Below are positions 53,331 to 62,360 of a stretch of 64,000 nt of DNA, in pieces. The DNA is from Chthonomonas sp. UBA2362 (GTDB lineage: Bacteria > Armatimonadota > Fimbriimonadia > Fimbriimonadales > Fimbriimonadaceae). The translations under genes were made by a program, and so were the position numbers. The notes below the pieces were generated by a model that saw only the letters and a list, made by a program, of their open reading frames with translations, had not been told where the DNA came from and searched no databases. The stretch's first letter is position 1. Every line of letters begins with the position of its first letter. Where the stretch lies: contig DDTO01000006.1 in the NCBI GenBank assembly GCA_002344135.1, forward strand, positions 151,869 to 215,868. Reading direction: 5' to 3'.

Positions 53331-53545
53331 CCCGCCAGGGACGTGACGTTTCCGTTCATCCGGCGTTCGAGCGCGTCCGTGAAGCGCTCGCATACGTCGA
53401 AGAGATCGTCCACACCCTCCACCCGGTCGCCCTGTCGTCGCTTGGCGACGACGTACGCGACAGCACCCGCGCTGAGAAGCGCGGCGAAGGTGAGGAGAGG
53501 CCACTTGGCAGAGCGGCGCGGACTGTTCGGGCGGGGGTCGTTCAT
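53327..53545 (-). CDS. small single-pass membrane protein
   Basis: 72 residues. ATG 53545 with AAGGAAG upstream. One transmembrane helix (WPLLTFAALLSAGAVAYVV, about residues 15-33) is followed by a charged soluble tail (GVDDLFDVCERFTDALERRM). No family recognised. Coding is supported by the start signal and by hydrophobicity, not by homology. Confidence 0.5.
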   Translation of the reverse strand: MNDPRPNSPRRSAKWPLLTFAALLSAGAVAYVVAKRRQGDRVEGVDDLFDVCERFTDALERRMNGNVTSLAG

Positions 53546-53640
53546 TTGCGGACTTCCTTATCCAGACGATATTCTAACTCTCGGAGTTCGGTTAACGATT
53601 CCTTAGAGTGATTCGTCAGGTTTTCTGAGAAGTTCGGTCC

Positions 53641-54276
53641 TTATAGGTCTCCGTTCAAGGCATAAGTCAGCACGTGATCGAAGGCCCGATCCGGCATCGG
53701 GTGCGCGCCGCCGAGGACCCGAGCGGTGAGGATGATCCGGGCAATGCGCTCGAGGGTTTCCATGCGGTTATAGGCGTCCACCAGATCGTGGCCCATCACG
53801 ACGGCGCCGTGATGACTCAAGAGGAAGGTCTTGTGGTCGGCCAGGAGAGGACCGATCGAATCCGGTACCTCGTCTGTCCCTGGCATCGCAAAGGGAACGG
53901 TCGCGACGCTCCCCAATACGTAGGCGGCCTCCGGGAGAAGATTGTCGGGGATCGTCTCGCCGGCTAGCGAAAAACCGGTGGCGACTGGCGGGTGGGCATG
54001 AACCACTGCCTGACAATCGGGGCGTGCTCGGTAGATCGCGAGGTGTAGCTTGATTTCGCTGCTCGGTTCGCCACCGCGAAGGAGCTTGCCGCGAAGGTCG
54101 ATGACCACCAAGTCGTCGGGACGCATGTGCCCCTTGCTCGCGCCCGCGGGAGTGCAGAGCAGATGCTTCGAGTTCAGCCGCAGCGAAAGATTGCCCTCGG
54201 CGGCCCCCACGAGGCCGCGCTGCCAAAGTCGACGGCCGATTTCGCACATGGACGCTCGGAGCCCCACCTCGGTCAT
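53641..54276 (-). CDS. class II aldolase/adducin family protein (FucA-like)
   Basis: 211 residues, the usual size. Motifs: N-terminal GNLSLR, then SSEIKLHLAIYRARPDCQAV with the catalytic Glu, the zinc-binding HAH in VVHAHPP, and a third zinc His in the LLSHHGAVV segment. The family contains L-fuculose-phosphate and related sugar-phosphate aldolases and epimerases, and the substrate cannot be assigned. It is divergent from pheA with only 39 nt between starts. On this strand CACAAT is 8 nt before the ATG. Confidence 0.88.
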   Translation of the reverse strand: MTEVGLRASMCEIGRRLWQRGLVGAAEGNLSLRLNSKHLLCTPAGASKGHMRPDDLVVIDLRGKLLRGGEPSSEIKLHLAIYRARPDCQAVVHAHPPVATGFSLAGETIPDNLLPEAAYVLGSVATVPFAMPGTDEVPDSIGPLLADHKTFLLSHHGAVVMGHDLVDAYNRMETLERIARIILTARVLGGAHPMPDRAFDHVLTYALNGDL

Positions 54277-54302
54277 CGACTCGAATTGTGGCAGGTTCGG
54301 CG

Positions 54303-54308
54303 CATAAT
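54303..54308 (+). promoter_or_regulatory. leaderless -10 box (CATAAT) of pheA
   Basis: CATAAT (5 of 6 consensus) lies 7 nt before the ATG at 54316. The upstream in-frame ATG at 54307 overlaps the box itself. No Shine-Dalgarno is present. Confidence 0.5.
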
Positions 54309-54315
54309 GGGGCCG

Positions 54316-55407
54316 ATGTCGGATGAGCCACGCTCGCTGCCCGAAATCCGCGATGAGATCGACCAGGTCGATGGCGATCTCGTGCGCCTGCTGAGCCGTC
54401 GCGCGGAACTCGCTCGCGAGGTCGGCCGCGCCAAAGACAAGGATCAGGCGCCCTACTTCACACCCGAACGGGAGCGCCAGATTTATGCCCGCCTGAAGGA
54501 GTCCAACCCCGGGCCCCTCCTCGACCGGCAGTTAACCGCAATCTTCCGCGAGATCATCTCTGCCGCCCGCGCCGCCGAGAAGCCGCTCGAAGTGGCCTAC
54601 TGGGGGCCCCCGAGCACTTTCAGTCACGTCGCCGCAATCCAGACCTTCGGCTCGAGCACCGCCCTTCTCCCCCAAGACTCCATCCAGGACGTTTTCCTCG
54701 CCGTCGAGCACGGGACCGTCGATTACGGCGTCGCCCCGATCGAAAACTCGACGGCCGGCGTCGTCCCGGAGACGCTCGACATGTTCCCGCAAACGAACGT
54801 CAAGATTTGTGCGGAGACCTACGTCTCGATCGCCCATCACTTGGTGAGCGTCGCGGCCGATGTCGATGCAATCGAGCGGGTCTACGCCGGTCCTCAGCCT
54901 GCCGCCCAGTGCAAGCGATGGCTTCGGGCTAACGTGCCCCGAGCCGAGATCATCGAAACGACACCCACCGCCAAAGCCGCCGAGAAAGCGCTAGACGACC
55001 CTCGCGGCGCCGCGATTGCCAACCGATTCGCCGCCGAGACTCTCGGCATCCCCATCTTGGTCGACCACATCGAGGACAACTCCCACAATCGAACGAGGTT
55101 CATTGTCATCGGCTACAACGAGCCAAAGAAGACAGGTCGCGATAAGACAAGTCTGATGTTCGTCTTGCGCAACCGCCCCGGCGAGCTCTACCGGGCGCTG
55201 GGAGCCTTCGTCGAGCATGGAGTGAACCTCATGATGATCGAGTCTCGGCCTGCCCAGCGCGAGACCTTCGAGTACATCTTCTATTGCGACTGCGCCGGCC
55301 ACCGAGTGGACGAGTCGATTCAGAACGCGCTGGCGACCTTGAAGGTGCTCACCCTCGAGACCACCGTTTTGGGCAGTTACCCCAGCGCCGATCCCGCCGA
55401 GTCGTGA
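54316..55407 (+). CDS. pheA: bifunctional chorismate mutase/prephenate dehydratase
   Basis: 363 residues from ATG 54316. The AroQ-type chorismate mutase is at the N-terminus (LPEIRDEIDQVDGDLVRLLS, residues 8-27, then RRAELAREVGRAK). The prephenate dehydratase domain starts near residue 96 (YWGPPSTFSHVAA) and has the key HNRTRFIVIG motif. A C-terminal ACT domain (GELYRALGAFVEHGVNLMMI, then ESRP) gives feedback control by phenylalanine. It converts chorismate to phenylpyruvate. Confidence 0.96.
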   Translation: MSDEPRSLPEIRDEIDQVDGDLVRLLSRRAELAREVGRAKDKDQAPYFTPERERQIYARLKESNPGPLLDRQLTAIFREIISAARAAEKPLEVAYWGPPSTFSHVAAIQTFGSSTALLPQDSIQDVFLAVEHGTVDYGVAPIENSTAGVVPETLDMFPQTNVKICAETYVSIAHHLVSVAADVDAIERVYAGPQPAAQCKRWLRANVPRAEIIETTPTAKAAEKALDDPRGAAIANRFAAETLGIPILVDHIEDNSHNRTRFIVIGYNEPKKTGRDKTSLMFVLRNRPGELYRALGAFVEHGVNLMMIESRPAQRETFEYIFYCDCAGHRVDESIQNALATLKVLTLETTVLGSYPSADPAES

Positions 55408-55464
55408 GGCAACGGGGCGCCGCCGCGAAGCGTTGCATACAATGATGCCGGGAAGGAACATAGC

Positions 55465-56385
55465 GTGATTTGGTTCTGGGTAATCGTGGCCCTACTCGTG
55501 TACCTGGCCCTGATGTGGCTGGTCGCGTGGAAGAGCGCGGCGCCGATTCGAGTGCCGCTGTTCTTCTCGCCCGGACAGATCGGTCTGCCCCAAGAACCCG
55601 TCGAGTTCGTCACCCTGGACGGCTACCGCCTCTCAGGATGGTGGATGAACCGGCAGGACGCCACGACGATCGGCGTCTTCATTCACGGCTACATGATGAA
55701 CCGCTCGGAACTCGCCTCGATGGCGGTCATGCTCTGGCGAAGGGGCGCGGCGTGCCTGCTCTTCGATACCCGCGCCCACGGCACGAGCGGGGGTCGCTTG
55801 ACCGGCTTCGGATACACCGAGAGGCTCGACGTTCGAGCAGCGGTGGATTTCGCCCGCTCCAGGCAGCCCGGAGCGAAGGTGATCCTCTTCGGCAGCAGCA
55901 TGGGCGGAGCCGCTGCGGCCTTTGCCGTCGCTGACGACCCAAACCTCGCCGATGCGCTCGTGCTCGACAGCGCCTATTCCCGGCTCGACCGGGCAGCCCT
56001 CGGCTGGTGGCGCTTCCTCGGGGGTAAGCCACTCATGGTCACGATGGCGCCGACCCTTCTCTTTTCCCGATCATTCTTGCCCTTCCGAATGCGCGATGCC
56101 GACGTCGCGAAAGCACTCGTTGCGGGCGGCAAGCCGGTCCTGATTCTGCATGGCCGTGAGGACCGCCTTGCCCCGCCTGGCGATGCGGAGCGGAACTTCG
56201 CCGCCTGCACCGGCCCCTCGCGGCTGGTCTGGTTCGAAGGCTGCAACCATTCGGCCGGGCGATTCGCCCAGCCGGATGTGTACAACGAAGCCGTGTTTGG
56301 TTGGCTCGACGATCAGGGGCTACTCGTAGAGACGGGGACCAAGCCGAATAGCCCGGTCCCCGTCGAAGAGATCGGAACCCGCTAG
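55465..56385 (+). CDS. alpha/beta hydrolase with N-terminal membrane anchor
   Basis: 306 residues from a GTG at 55465 with AAGGAA upstream. An N-terminal hydrophobic helix (FWVIVALLVYLALMWLVAW) anchors or exports it. The fold motifs are oxyanion HGYMMN, nucleophile Ser in FGSSMGGAAA, Asp in LHGREDRLAPP and the C-terminal His in CNHSAGR. The triad is complete. It is related to YqkD/FrsA-type hydrolases; the substrate is unknown. The end overlaps the convergent gene by 4 nt. Confidence 0.85.
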   Translation: MIWFWVIVALLVYLALMWLVAWKSAAPIRVPLFFSPGQIGLPQEPVEFVTLDGYRLSGWWMNRQDATTIGVFIHGYMMNRSELASMAVMLWRRGAACLLFDTRAHGTSGGRLTGFGYTERLDVRAAVDFARSRQPGAKVILFGSSMGGAAAAFAVADDPNLADALVLDSAYSRLDRAALGWWRFLGGKPLMVTMAPTLLFSRSFLPFRMRDADVAKALVAGGKPVLILHGREDRLAPPGDAERNFAACTGPSRLVWFEGCNHSAGRFAQPDVYNEAVFGWLDDQGLLVETGTKPNSPVPVEEIGTR

Positions 56386-57047
56386 CGGGTCCGGAGCATG
56401 ATCGTCTCGACGAGCGAACGCCCGCGTACGACCGCCGTGACTCGCGCACCTGCGGTGCGGGTTACGTTGCCTGTCGTGATCCGGAACGACACCGTTCGCT
56501 GGCCCGCGGGGACAATCACCGTTGCCGGCACGCGCAGGGCGGTGTTGTTCGACCGAACCGTCACGCGCAGTCCACCTGCCGGAGCCGGGGTCGCGAGCGC
56601 GATGATCGCTGTCGCCGACTGATTGCTGTACATCACGCCAGTGTTCAGGATGAGATCATCCGCATTGCCCGGGCCGCCGAATTCGTTTCGGTAGACCGCT
56701 GTAATGTTGGTGGGGATCTCCTGGGCCCAAAACGGCTCTAGGCCGTCGAGCACCCGGTAATCGCCAGGCATCATGAGGGTCTCGTCGCCGTTCACGTCGT
56801 ACGCGCGGAACCGAATCATTCGGAAGCCGAACAGGTAGTCGAACATCGTCGACTCGGCGGTCACCGTGTACTCGAGCGTGGGCTCGATGTTCTCGTCGAT
56901 GTACGCGTTGAGGGACGCCAAATTCTGCGCCAGCGTCTGATTCGTCGTGTAGACGACGATGATGGTCGCGTTGTCGTAGCTGCCCTGAGCAAAGGCGCCC
57001 GTCACCAGCGCCGTCGGAATGAGAAGAGTAAGAAGCAAACGCTTCAA
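56382..57047 (-). CDS. secreted hypothetical protein
   Basis: 221 residues if it starts at the TTG 57047, which has GGAGG 7 nt upstream and opens directly with a signal peptide (MKRLLLTLLIPTALVTGAFA). An ATG at 57071 would add eight residues and overlap a -10-like TACAAT. The mature part is beta-rich, ending in an about 80-residue Ig-like domain (LRVTVRSNNTALRVPATVIV) common in surface proteins. No sorting tail. Function unknown. Confidence 0.65.
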   Translation of the reverse strand: MKRLLLTLLIPTALVTGAFAQGSYDNATIIVVYTTNQTLAQNLASLNAYIDENIEPTLEYTVTAESTMFDYLFGFRMIRFRAYDVNGDETLMMPGDYRVLDGLEPFWAQEIPTNITAVYRNEFGGPGNADDLILNTGVMYSNQSATAIIALATPAPAGGLRVTVRSNNTALRVPATVIVPAGQRTVSFRITTGNVTRTAGARVTAVVRGRSLVETIMLRTR

Positions 57048-57275
57048 CTTATGCCTCCGTATTGTAAACATGGGCCGCGCACCGGAGCGGCCAAGCCGAC
57101 GAGAGGGCCAGTACCATTGCCGGGCCCGCTGTGACTTGCCTCATCCCATTATAGGACGATTCCGTCTAAATCTAGGCCGCGAGTTTCTTCGGAACCCGTT
57201 TGAAGCCAAAACCCGGTACTCCTAACGGGTAATGCGCGCTTCTCCCGCACGGGCCGAATGCTCCGGGGCTTCTGC

Positions 57276-57281
57276 TAGAAT
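57276..57281 (+). promoter_or_regulatory. candidate leaderless -10 box (TAGAAT)
   Basis: TAGAAT (5 of 6 consensus) lies 8 nt before the ATG at 57290, with no Shine-Dalgarno. The remaining part of 57048-57275 shows no feature I can support. Confidence 0.45.
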
Positions 57282-57289
57282 CCAAGCAA

Positions 57290-58864
57290 ATGAGTTTCGT
57301 CGTGCGGCTTGCTTCGGACCTCGCCCAAGTCGAGGCGGGAGCGACCTTGCCTCTCAGCGTCGAGGCCTCCAACCGAGGTGACGAGTCGGACGAACTCGAA
57401 ATCCGAATCGAAGGACTCGATCCCGAATGGACGGCGGTGCCGGTACCTAGCTTTTCGGTCGAGCCTCACGAGGTGCATACCGAGAAGGTCATGCTCAAGC
57501 CGCCGCGAATGACGGAGAGCATCGCGGGAACCTATCCTTTCGTCGTCTCCGTGCGCTCGCTCAAGAGCGGCGAAGTGCGCTCGGCTCAGGCCGTGCTCGA
57601 GATCAAGCCGTTCCACCACGTAAGCGTCGACGCGAACCCCAAGAAGGGCGCGGTCTCCCCGTTCAACAAGGAGTTCGCCTTCGACGTCACGGTGATGAAC
57701 CTCGGTAACAGCGAGCACACCGTCCAGATGTTCGCCAGCGACCCCGAGGACGAGTGCGCGTTCGAATTCGAGCATGAGAAGATCACCCTCGGCCCCGGGC
57801 AGCAGAAGTCGGTCGAGATGCGAGCAAGCGGCAAAAGACGCCCGCTGCTGGCCAATTCGCGCCTTCACGGCATCTCTGTCAGCGCACGAAGCGTTTCCAC
57901 CCCCACCGTCGCCGGCCAGGTCCAGGTTCAGCTCGAGCAGCGTGCCCTGATCTCGCCGGGAGGCTTCATCGCGGTGCTCGTGGCGCTCATCTTCATCATT
58001 GGGTGGATCGCCTTTATCCCCAAGCCGCCGACCCTCGACGTCTTCAGCGCCAGCCCGTCCGAGGTGCTCGTCGGCGACGAGATACAGATCGACTGGCGGG
58101 CGAGTGAGAATGCCAGGGCCGTCCGAGTCTTCATCGGGGAGCAGCCGGCCCAAGAATACGACCGGCTCGGGAACGACAAGTTCACGGCCAAACAGCCCGG
58201 CACTCTCCGGATCCGCGCCTTCGCCGTCGCAGGGGATCGGCAGAGCGAGGCGAAGATCGTCGAAATCGTCGTCAAAGCACGGCCCGTGGCTCCTTTGCCC
58301 GAGATCATCGCCTTCAGAATCGTCCCCAACAAGGTCGGCCGTGGAGAAACCGTCGTCGTCGAGTACGAAGTGAACGAAGCGGTCACGGAGGCGAAGCTTT
58401 TCCCGCAGGAGCGCAAACTCGACCCTTCCGGCGGCCGAGTGGAGCTAGTTGCCGAAAGCACCGGGGAGCATACGTACACCCTCGTCGTCTACAACAAGGA
58501 CGGTAAGCGAGCAGAGGCCTCCGCCAAATTCTCGGTCGTCAAAGCGAGCAAGGCCAAGATCGCCCTCTTCAAGGCTGATCCGGACAGTTTGGAATCTGCC
58601 GGGGGGGTGACCCGTCTGACCTGGGCCGTCCCCAGCGCTGCGTACGTCGAACTCAGCTACATCGATCGCGATGGTCAGCCGTTCAAGGAGCGCGTCGAAC
58701 CGACCGGATCGCTGGCCACCAAAGACGTCGACATCGCCAAGACCACGGAGTTCACGCTCACCGCATACGACGACGAGGGCCTGATGACGACCAAGAAGGT
58801 CACTTGCACCGTCAAGCCCATCGAAGATCCTCCGCCCGATCCCAACGGAGAGGGCAACCGCTAG
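57290..58864 (+). CDS. single-pass membrane protein with Ig-like domains
   Basis: 524 residues without a signal peptide. Residues 1-220 form two immunoglobulin-like or CARDB-like domains (SVEASNRGDESDELEIRIEG, VTVMNLGNSEHTVQMFASD). A transmembrane helix follows (GGFIAVLVALIFIIGWIAFI, about 224-243). The rest is three further beta-sandwich domains (FSASPSEVLVGDEIQIDWRA, FRIVPNKVGRGETVVVEYEV, FKADPDSLESAGGVTRLTWA). With one internal helix, the first domains would be cytoplasmic and the later ones outside, which is unusual for Ig-like modules. No enzymatic motif. Confidence 0.65.
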   Translation: MSFVVRLASDLAQVEAGATLPLSVEASNRGDESDELEIRIEGLDPEWTAVPVPSFSVEPHEVHTEKVMLKPPRMTESIAGTYPFVVSVRSLKSGEVRSAQAVLEIKPFHHVSVDANPKKGAVSPFNKEFAFDVTVMNLGNSEHTVQMFASDPEDECAFEFEHEKITLGPGQQKSVEMRASGKRRPLLANSRLHGISVSARSVSTPTVAGQVQVQLEQRALISPGGFIAVLVALIFIIGWIAFIPKPPTLDVFSASPSEVLVGDEIQIDWRASENARAVRVFIGEQPAQEYDRLGNDKFTAKQPGTLRIRAFAVAGDRQSEAKIVEIVVKARPVAPLPEIIAFRIVPNKVGRGETVVVEYEVNEAVTEAKLFPQERKLDPSGGRVELVAESTGEHTYTLVVYNKDGKRAEASAKFSVVKASKAKIALFKADPDSLESAGGVTRLTWAVPSAAYVELSYIDRDGQPFKERVEPTGSLATKDVDIAKTTEFTLTAYDDEGLMTTKKVTCTVKPIEDPPPDPNGEGNR

Positions 58865-58889
58865 GGATTCGTCAGCGCAAGGGGCAGGC

Positions 58890-59213
58890 TTAGGTTCTCC
58901 TCTTCTTGGGTGGCTGCACGTGTTCGGCGGTTTCGCGCAGCCACTCGCGAAGCCACTCTTCGTCCTTCTCCCGCTCCTCAGGCACCAAGAGTGCGGGCTT
59001 GCCTCCGGGGTAGGGCGGATGCAGATGCTCGTCTCCGAGGTACTTGGCGGAAGCAGGCGAGGCCTTAACGAAGAGGCGGTTGTCGCAGATGAGGGCGACG
59101 ACTTTGTCCTCCCAATAGACGGCGGCTTCGCCGAACATCTTCTTGATGCTCACCGGGCCGGCGGGAGCGAGGGCCTGGTGGAATCGCTCGACGACTTCGG
59201 GACGCGTAGCCAT
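58890..59213 (-). CDS. TfoX/Sxy N-terminal domain protein
   Basis: 107 residues. The family core is visible: KKMFGEAAVYWEDKVVALIC followed by DNRLFVKASP. A basic C-terminal end follows (PPKKRRT). TfoX-N proteins are small regulators related to competence factor Sxy, but most of this stand-alone form have no tested role. It lies 8 nt downstream of nfo on the same strand, so the two are co-transcribed. Confidence 0.83.
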   Translation of the reverse strand: MATRPEVVERFHQALAPAGPVSIKKMFGEAAVYWEDKVVALICDNRLFVKASPASAKYLGDEHLHPPYPGGKPALLVPEEREKDEEWLREWLRETAEHVQPPKKRRT

Positions 59214-59221
59214 GCCTCATC

Positions 59222-60076
59222 CTACTCGTATGGCTCGACGAGGGACCAGAGAAGCCTCACGTTCTCTTCGTGCATCGTTTCCTCCTCGGGCGTCTCGATG
59301 ACGATCGGGACCTCCTCGAAGCGCGGGTCGTTGACCAAGAGTCGAAAGCACTCACGACCGATTTCGCCCTTGCCGATATGCTCGTGGCGGTCGACTCGTG
59401 ATCCGAGCCCTTTCTTGCTGTCGTTGGCGTGAATGGCGCGGATTGTCCCGACCCCCACGATCCGATCGAACTCGGCGAAGGTCGCTTCGTACGCTTCGGG
59501 TGTCCGCAGGTCGTATCCGGCGGCGAAGAGGTGGCAGGTATCGATGCAGACCTGGAGGCGGGGCGGGCGTTTGCAGAAGTCGAGGATGGCGGCGATCTGC
59601 TCGAACCGGAAGTTGAGGCTGCTGCCTTGCCCGGCGGTGGTCTCCATGAGCAGTGTAACCGAATCCGGCGTCTCGGCGAGAACCTCGAGTGCCGCCTGCG
59701 CCGTCCGACCGAGGGCGAGGGGCAATTCCTGGCCGGCGGACGATCCCATGTGCGATACCACGAGCGGGATGCCGTAGTCGGCGCTGCGGCGCAGCTCTTC
59801 GACAAGGCTGACGAACGACTTGCGGCGAACTTCTTCGTCGGGCGCACAAAGGTTGACGAGGTAGGTGTCGTGGGTGACGATGTGGTCGATTCCGGTCTCT
59901 GTTCTAGCCCTGTCGAACTCGGCGATCATATCCGTCGTGGGCGGCACAGCCTTCCACTGCCGGGGGCTGGAAGTGAAGACCTGTACTGCCGTGCATCCGA
60001 TGTCCTTCCCTCTTCGAAGGGCTTTGGCGAGGCCGCCCGAAGCGGGTATGTGGGCGCCGATGTAGCGGGCGGGCAT
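59222..60076 (-). CDS. nfo: endonuclease IV (AP endonuclease)
   Basis: 284 residues from ATG 60076. It starts YIGAHIPASGGLAKAL, the standard Nfo opening. The metal-site motifs are present: VSHMGS, LLMETTAGQG (Glu), CIDTCHLFAAGYD (Asp, His), IHANDSKKGLGSRVDRHEH and IVIETPEE. It cuts DNA at abasic sites during base excision repair using three zinc ions. It is divergent from plsC with only 22 nt between starts, and its own -10 box TAGAAT overlaps that of plsC. Confidence 0.95.
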   Translation of the reverse strand: MPARYIGAHIPASGGLAKALRRGKDIGCTAVQVFTSSPRQWKAVPPTTDMIAEFDRARTETGIDHIVTHDTYLVNLCAPDEEVRRKSFVSLVEELRRSADYGIPLVVSHMGSSAGQELPLALGRTAQAALEVLAETPDSVTLLMETTAGQGSSLNFRFEQIAAILDFCKRPPRLQVCIDTCHLFAAGYDLRTPEAYEATFAEFDRIVGVGTIRAIHANDSKKGLGSRVDRHEHIGKGEIGRECFRLLVNDPRFEEVPIVIETPEEETMHEENVRLLWSLVEPYE

Positions 60077-60081
60077 GCCCG

Positions 60082-60091
60082 ATTCTATACT
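60082..60091. promoter_or_regulatory. overlapping divergent -10 boxes of nfo and plsC
   Basis: Plus strand: TATACT (60086-60091), 7 nt before the plsC ATG at 60099. Minus strand: TAGAAT (60087-60082), 5 nt before the nfo ATG at 60076. The two boxes share two base pairs, so polymerase can occupy only one at a time. Confidence 0.5.
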
Positions 60092-60098
60092 CTCGGGG

Positions 60099-60770
60099 AT
60101 GAACCCTCGGGGAAAGCCGTGGTACCGCTTCATTCGCTGGGCGGCGCGCTATCTGTTCTTCGGAGCTTTGGGCGGCATGCGGAGCGAGGACTCGCAGAAG
60201 GTGCCGATGGAGGGCCCGGTGATCCTTGCGCCGGTGCATTTTTCCTATCTAGACCCGATGATCGTTTCGTGCGGGACGGCGCGGGCGGTCTCGTTTATGG
60301 CAAAGAAGGAGCTCTTCGAGGTCTTCGGGCTGGGATGGCTGATCCGAAGCCTGGATGCCTTTCCGGTGGAGCGCGGAGCGGGCGATTCCGCGGCGATCCG
60401 ACACGCCATCGAGATGCTGCAGCAGGGCCGGGCCCTCATCCTCTTTCCCGAAGGCACGCGCGGCGACGGCAAGACGCTCGGGCCGATTACGCCCGGGGTG
60501 GCAATGCTCGCCCGAAGGACGGGTGCGAAGATCGTACCGGTTGGGGTCGTCGGCACTCAGGTCGCGTGGCCGAAGCACCAGAAGCGCCCGCGCCGCCATC
60601 GGACGAAGGTGATCTACGGCGACCCGTTCACGTACGAGGAAGCCACCGCCGGGCTCGGTGAGAAGGAGAAGCGCACGGCGTTCGCCGAGTATCTCTCGCA
60701 ACGCCTCATCGAGCTATGCGCGCGGGGGGGACTGATCTTGGCGCTGCCGCCGAAGTCCACGGACGATTAG
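60099..60770 (+). CDS. plsC: 1-acyl-sn-glycerol-3-phosphate acyltransferase
   Basis: 223 residues from ATG 60099. It has the four PlsC blocks: catalytic H-x4-D in PVHFSYLDPM, the block FPVERGAGDS, the acceptor-binding ILFPEGTR and the VPVGVVGTQ segment. An amphipathic N-terminus (WYRFIRWAARYLFFGALGG) suits membrane association. It adds the second acyl chain to lysophosphatidic acid. Its stop overlaps the convergent DUF4175-like gene by 4 nt. Confidence 0.92.
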   Translation: MNPRGKPWYRFIRWAARYLFFGALGGMRSEDSQKVPMEGPVILAPVHFSYLDPMIVSCGTARAVSFMAKKELFEVFGLGWLIRSLDAFPVERGAGDSAAIRHAIEMLQQGRALILFPEGTRGDGKTLGPITPGVAMLARRTGAKIVPVGVVGTQVAWPKHQKRPRRHRTKVIYGDPFTYEEATAGLGEKEKRTAFAEYLSQRLIELCARGGLILALPPKSTDD

Positions 60771-62344
60771 CCTTTACCGAGGCTGTCGAAGTACTCCTTG
60801 ACGCGCTTCTCGTGCTCCTTGGGGATCGCTTTGCGCTTGAGGGCTTCTTCGGCCTTCTTCTTGTAATTCGGGAGAACTTTCTGATATGGAACGGATGAGC
60901 GGGCGCCGGTCGAGGTCGGGCCCTTGATTTCGATGTAGGTTTCCTCGCCTTGCTCGCCCCGCTCACCCTTGACCATCGTGCTGTTCGTGGTTCCTTGGCC
61001 CTGCGCTTCTTCTTCGAGTTTGTTGACGCGCTCGGTGTTGGCGAAGAAGTCGTCCTTGCTCCTTCCGCCGTTGCCGGGGAAGAGACCGAGGAGGCCGAGC
61101 CCGATGCCCGCGCCTTCGCACGCTCCTTCGCATTCTTTGAGTGCTTCCTTGAGCGCTTCGAGGTACTCCCGGAGGGCCTCGTCGTCCTTGAGCATTTCGG
61201 CGAGTTCTTCGAGGCGCTGCCGCATCTGCTCGATCTCTTCTTCCGTGAGTTCGGGCGCCTCGCCTCGCTCGCCCTTTTCTGCGGCTTGCTGCATCTTGGC
61301 GGCCATCTCTTGCAGCTCCTTGTAGATCGGGTGATTGCGAATCCGATCGAGCATGTCCTGGACTTCCTTCGAAAGCTTGAGATCCTGCATGCGGCTCTGG
61401 AGTTCCTTCATGCGGTTCTCCATTGCGGCGCGCTCCTGCGGGCTCATTTGGCTCCCCTTCTCGGCCATCTCTTTGGCCATCTGATCGAGCTCGGACTGGA
61501 CTTTCGAGGCCTCGGCTGCGCGTTGCTCGGGGTCCATCTTCGCGATCTCGGGGTCGATGTCTTCGAGCCCGGCTTTCTGGAGTTCCGCCTTGGTGAGCTT
61601 GTCGAACGCGCTCTCGGCTTGGACGAGTTGCTCTTTGGCCATCAGGTACCGCTCGCGGGTCAGTTCGTCGGCCTTCTTGGCGAGTTCGTTCGCCTTCTGC
61701 ATCGCGTCGACCTTTTCGAGGCGCCCCTTTTCGAGTTCGCGGGCAAACCGCTCTAGGTCCCGGGCGAGGGCTTTCTCCTTGGGAGTCGCTCCGTCGTTCT
61801 TTTCGATGGGCTTCGCGACGCGCTCCACGGTAGCCCCCGCCTCCTTCAGTTCCTTGCGCTCGGCCTTTTTCTGGTCAGAGAGGAGCAGAGGCGTGTTGCC
61901 GAGGAGGAATAGACCGGCCGCCACTACCGCGAGGCAGCAAGCGGCCCCATGCCAGCGGCTCATTCGGACAGGGAAGACCTGGGCGGGCCTCAGCTGAAGG
62001 AGCCGCCGATCTGCATCCTCGCGTACTGCGCCGAGGAATCCCTTCTCGGACCCCGGTTCGAGGGCGGTGCCGAGCCGATCTTCGAGACCGGCGCGCCGGT
62101 CGATGCTCTGGGCGACGTCCCGCGCGTCCACTCGCCGAAGCACACCGATCAGGCCTCCGAGGATGGCCGCCGCGCCGAAGACGAGCCCCAGTCCGAGCCA
62201 ATCCGCGAAGAGGACTCCCGCCCAGTCGAGCGCGGCCCAGATTCCGGCAAGGGCCGCGCCGATCGCGCCGCCGATCGCGATGCCGCGCCACGCACGCATC
62301 CAGCGAACGCGGCGAGCGAACTTCTTGAGGTGTCCTTCGAGCAT
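60767..62344 (-). CDS. DUF4175-like membrane protein with long coiled coil
   Basis: 525 residues. N-terminal membrane segments (about 20-70, and GAACCLAVVAAGLFLLGN near 130-147) are followed by about 270 residues of highly charged heptad-like helix (QSELDQMAKEMAEKGSQMSP and similar). A short glycine-rich segment (GIGLGLLGLFPGNGG) and a C-terminal VPYQKVLPNYKKKAEEAL region complete it. This layout is typical of the DUF4175-like proteins encoded beside ABC exporters and MoxR/DUF58 genes in Planctomycetes and Armatimonadetes. The exact function is not known. It is 16 nt downstream of the ABC permease. Confidence 0.72.
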   Translation of the reverse strand: MLEGHLKKFARRVRWMRAWRGIAIGGAIGAALAGIWAALDWAGVLFADWLGLGLVFGAAAILGGLIGVLRRVDARDVAQSIDRRAGLEDRLGTALEPGSEKGFLGAVREDADRRLLQLRPAQVFPVRMSRWHGAACCLAVVAAGLFLLGNTPLLLSDQKKAERKELKEAGATVERVAKPIEKNDGATPKEKALARDLERFARELEKGRLEKVDAMQKANELAKKADELTRERYLMAKEQLVQAESAFDKLTKAELQKAGLEDIDPEIAKMDPEQRAAEASKVQSELDQMAKEMAEKGSQMSPQERAAMENRMKELQSRMQDLKLSKEVQDMLDRIRNHPIYKELQEMAAKMQQAAEKGERGEAPELTEEEIEQMRQRLEELAEMLKDDEALREYLEALKEALKECEGACEGAGIGLGLLGLFPGNGGRSKDDFFANTERVNKLEEEAQGQGTTNSTMVKGERGEQGEETYIEIKGPTSTGARSSVPYQKVLPNYKKKAEEALKRKAIPKEHEKRVKEYFDSLGKG

Positions 62345-62360
62345 GAGTCCTGTATCTCCT

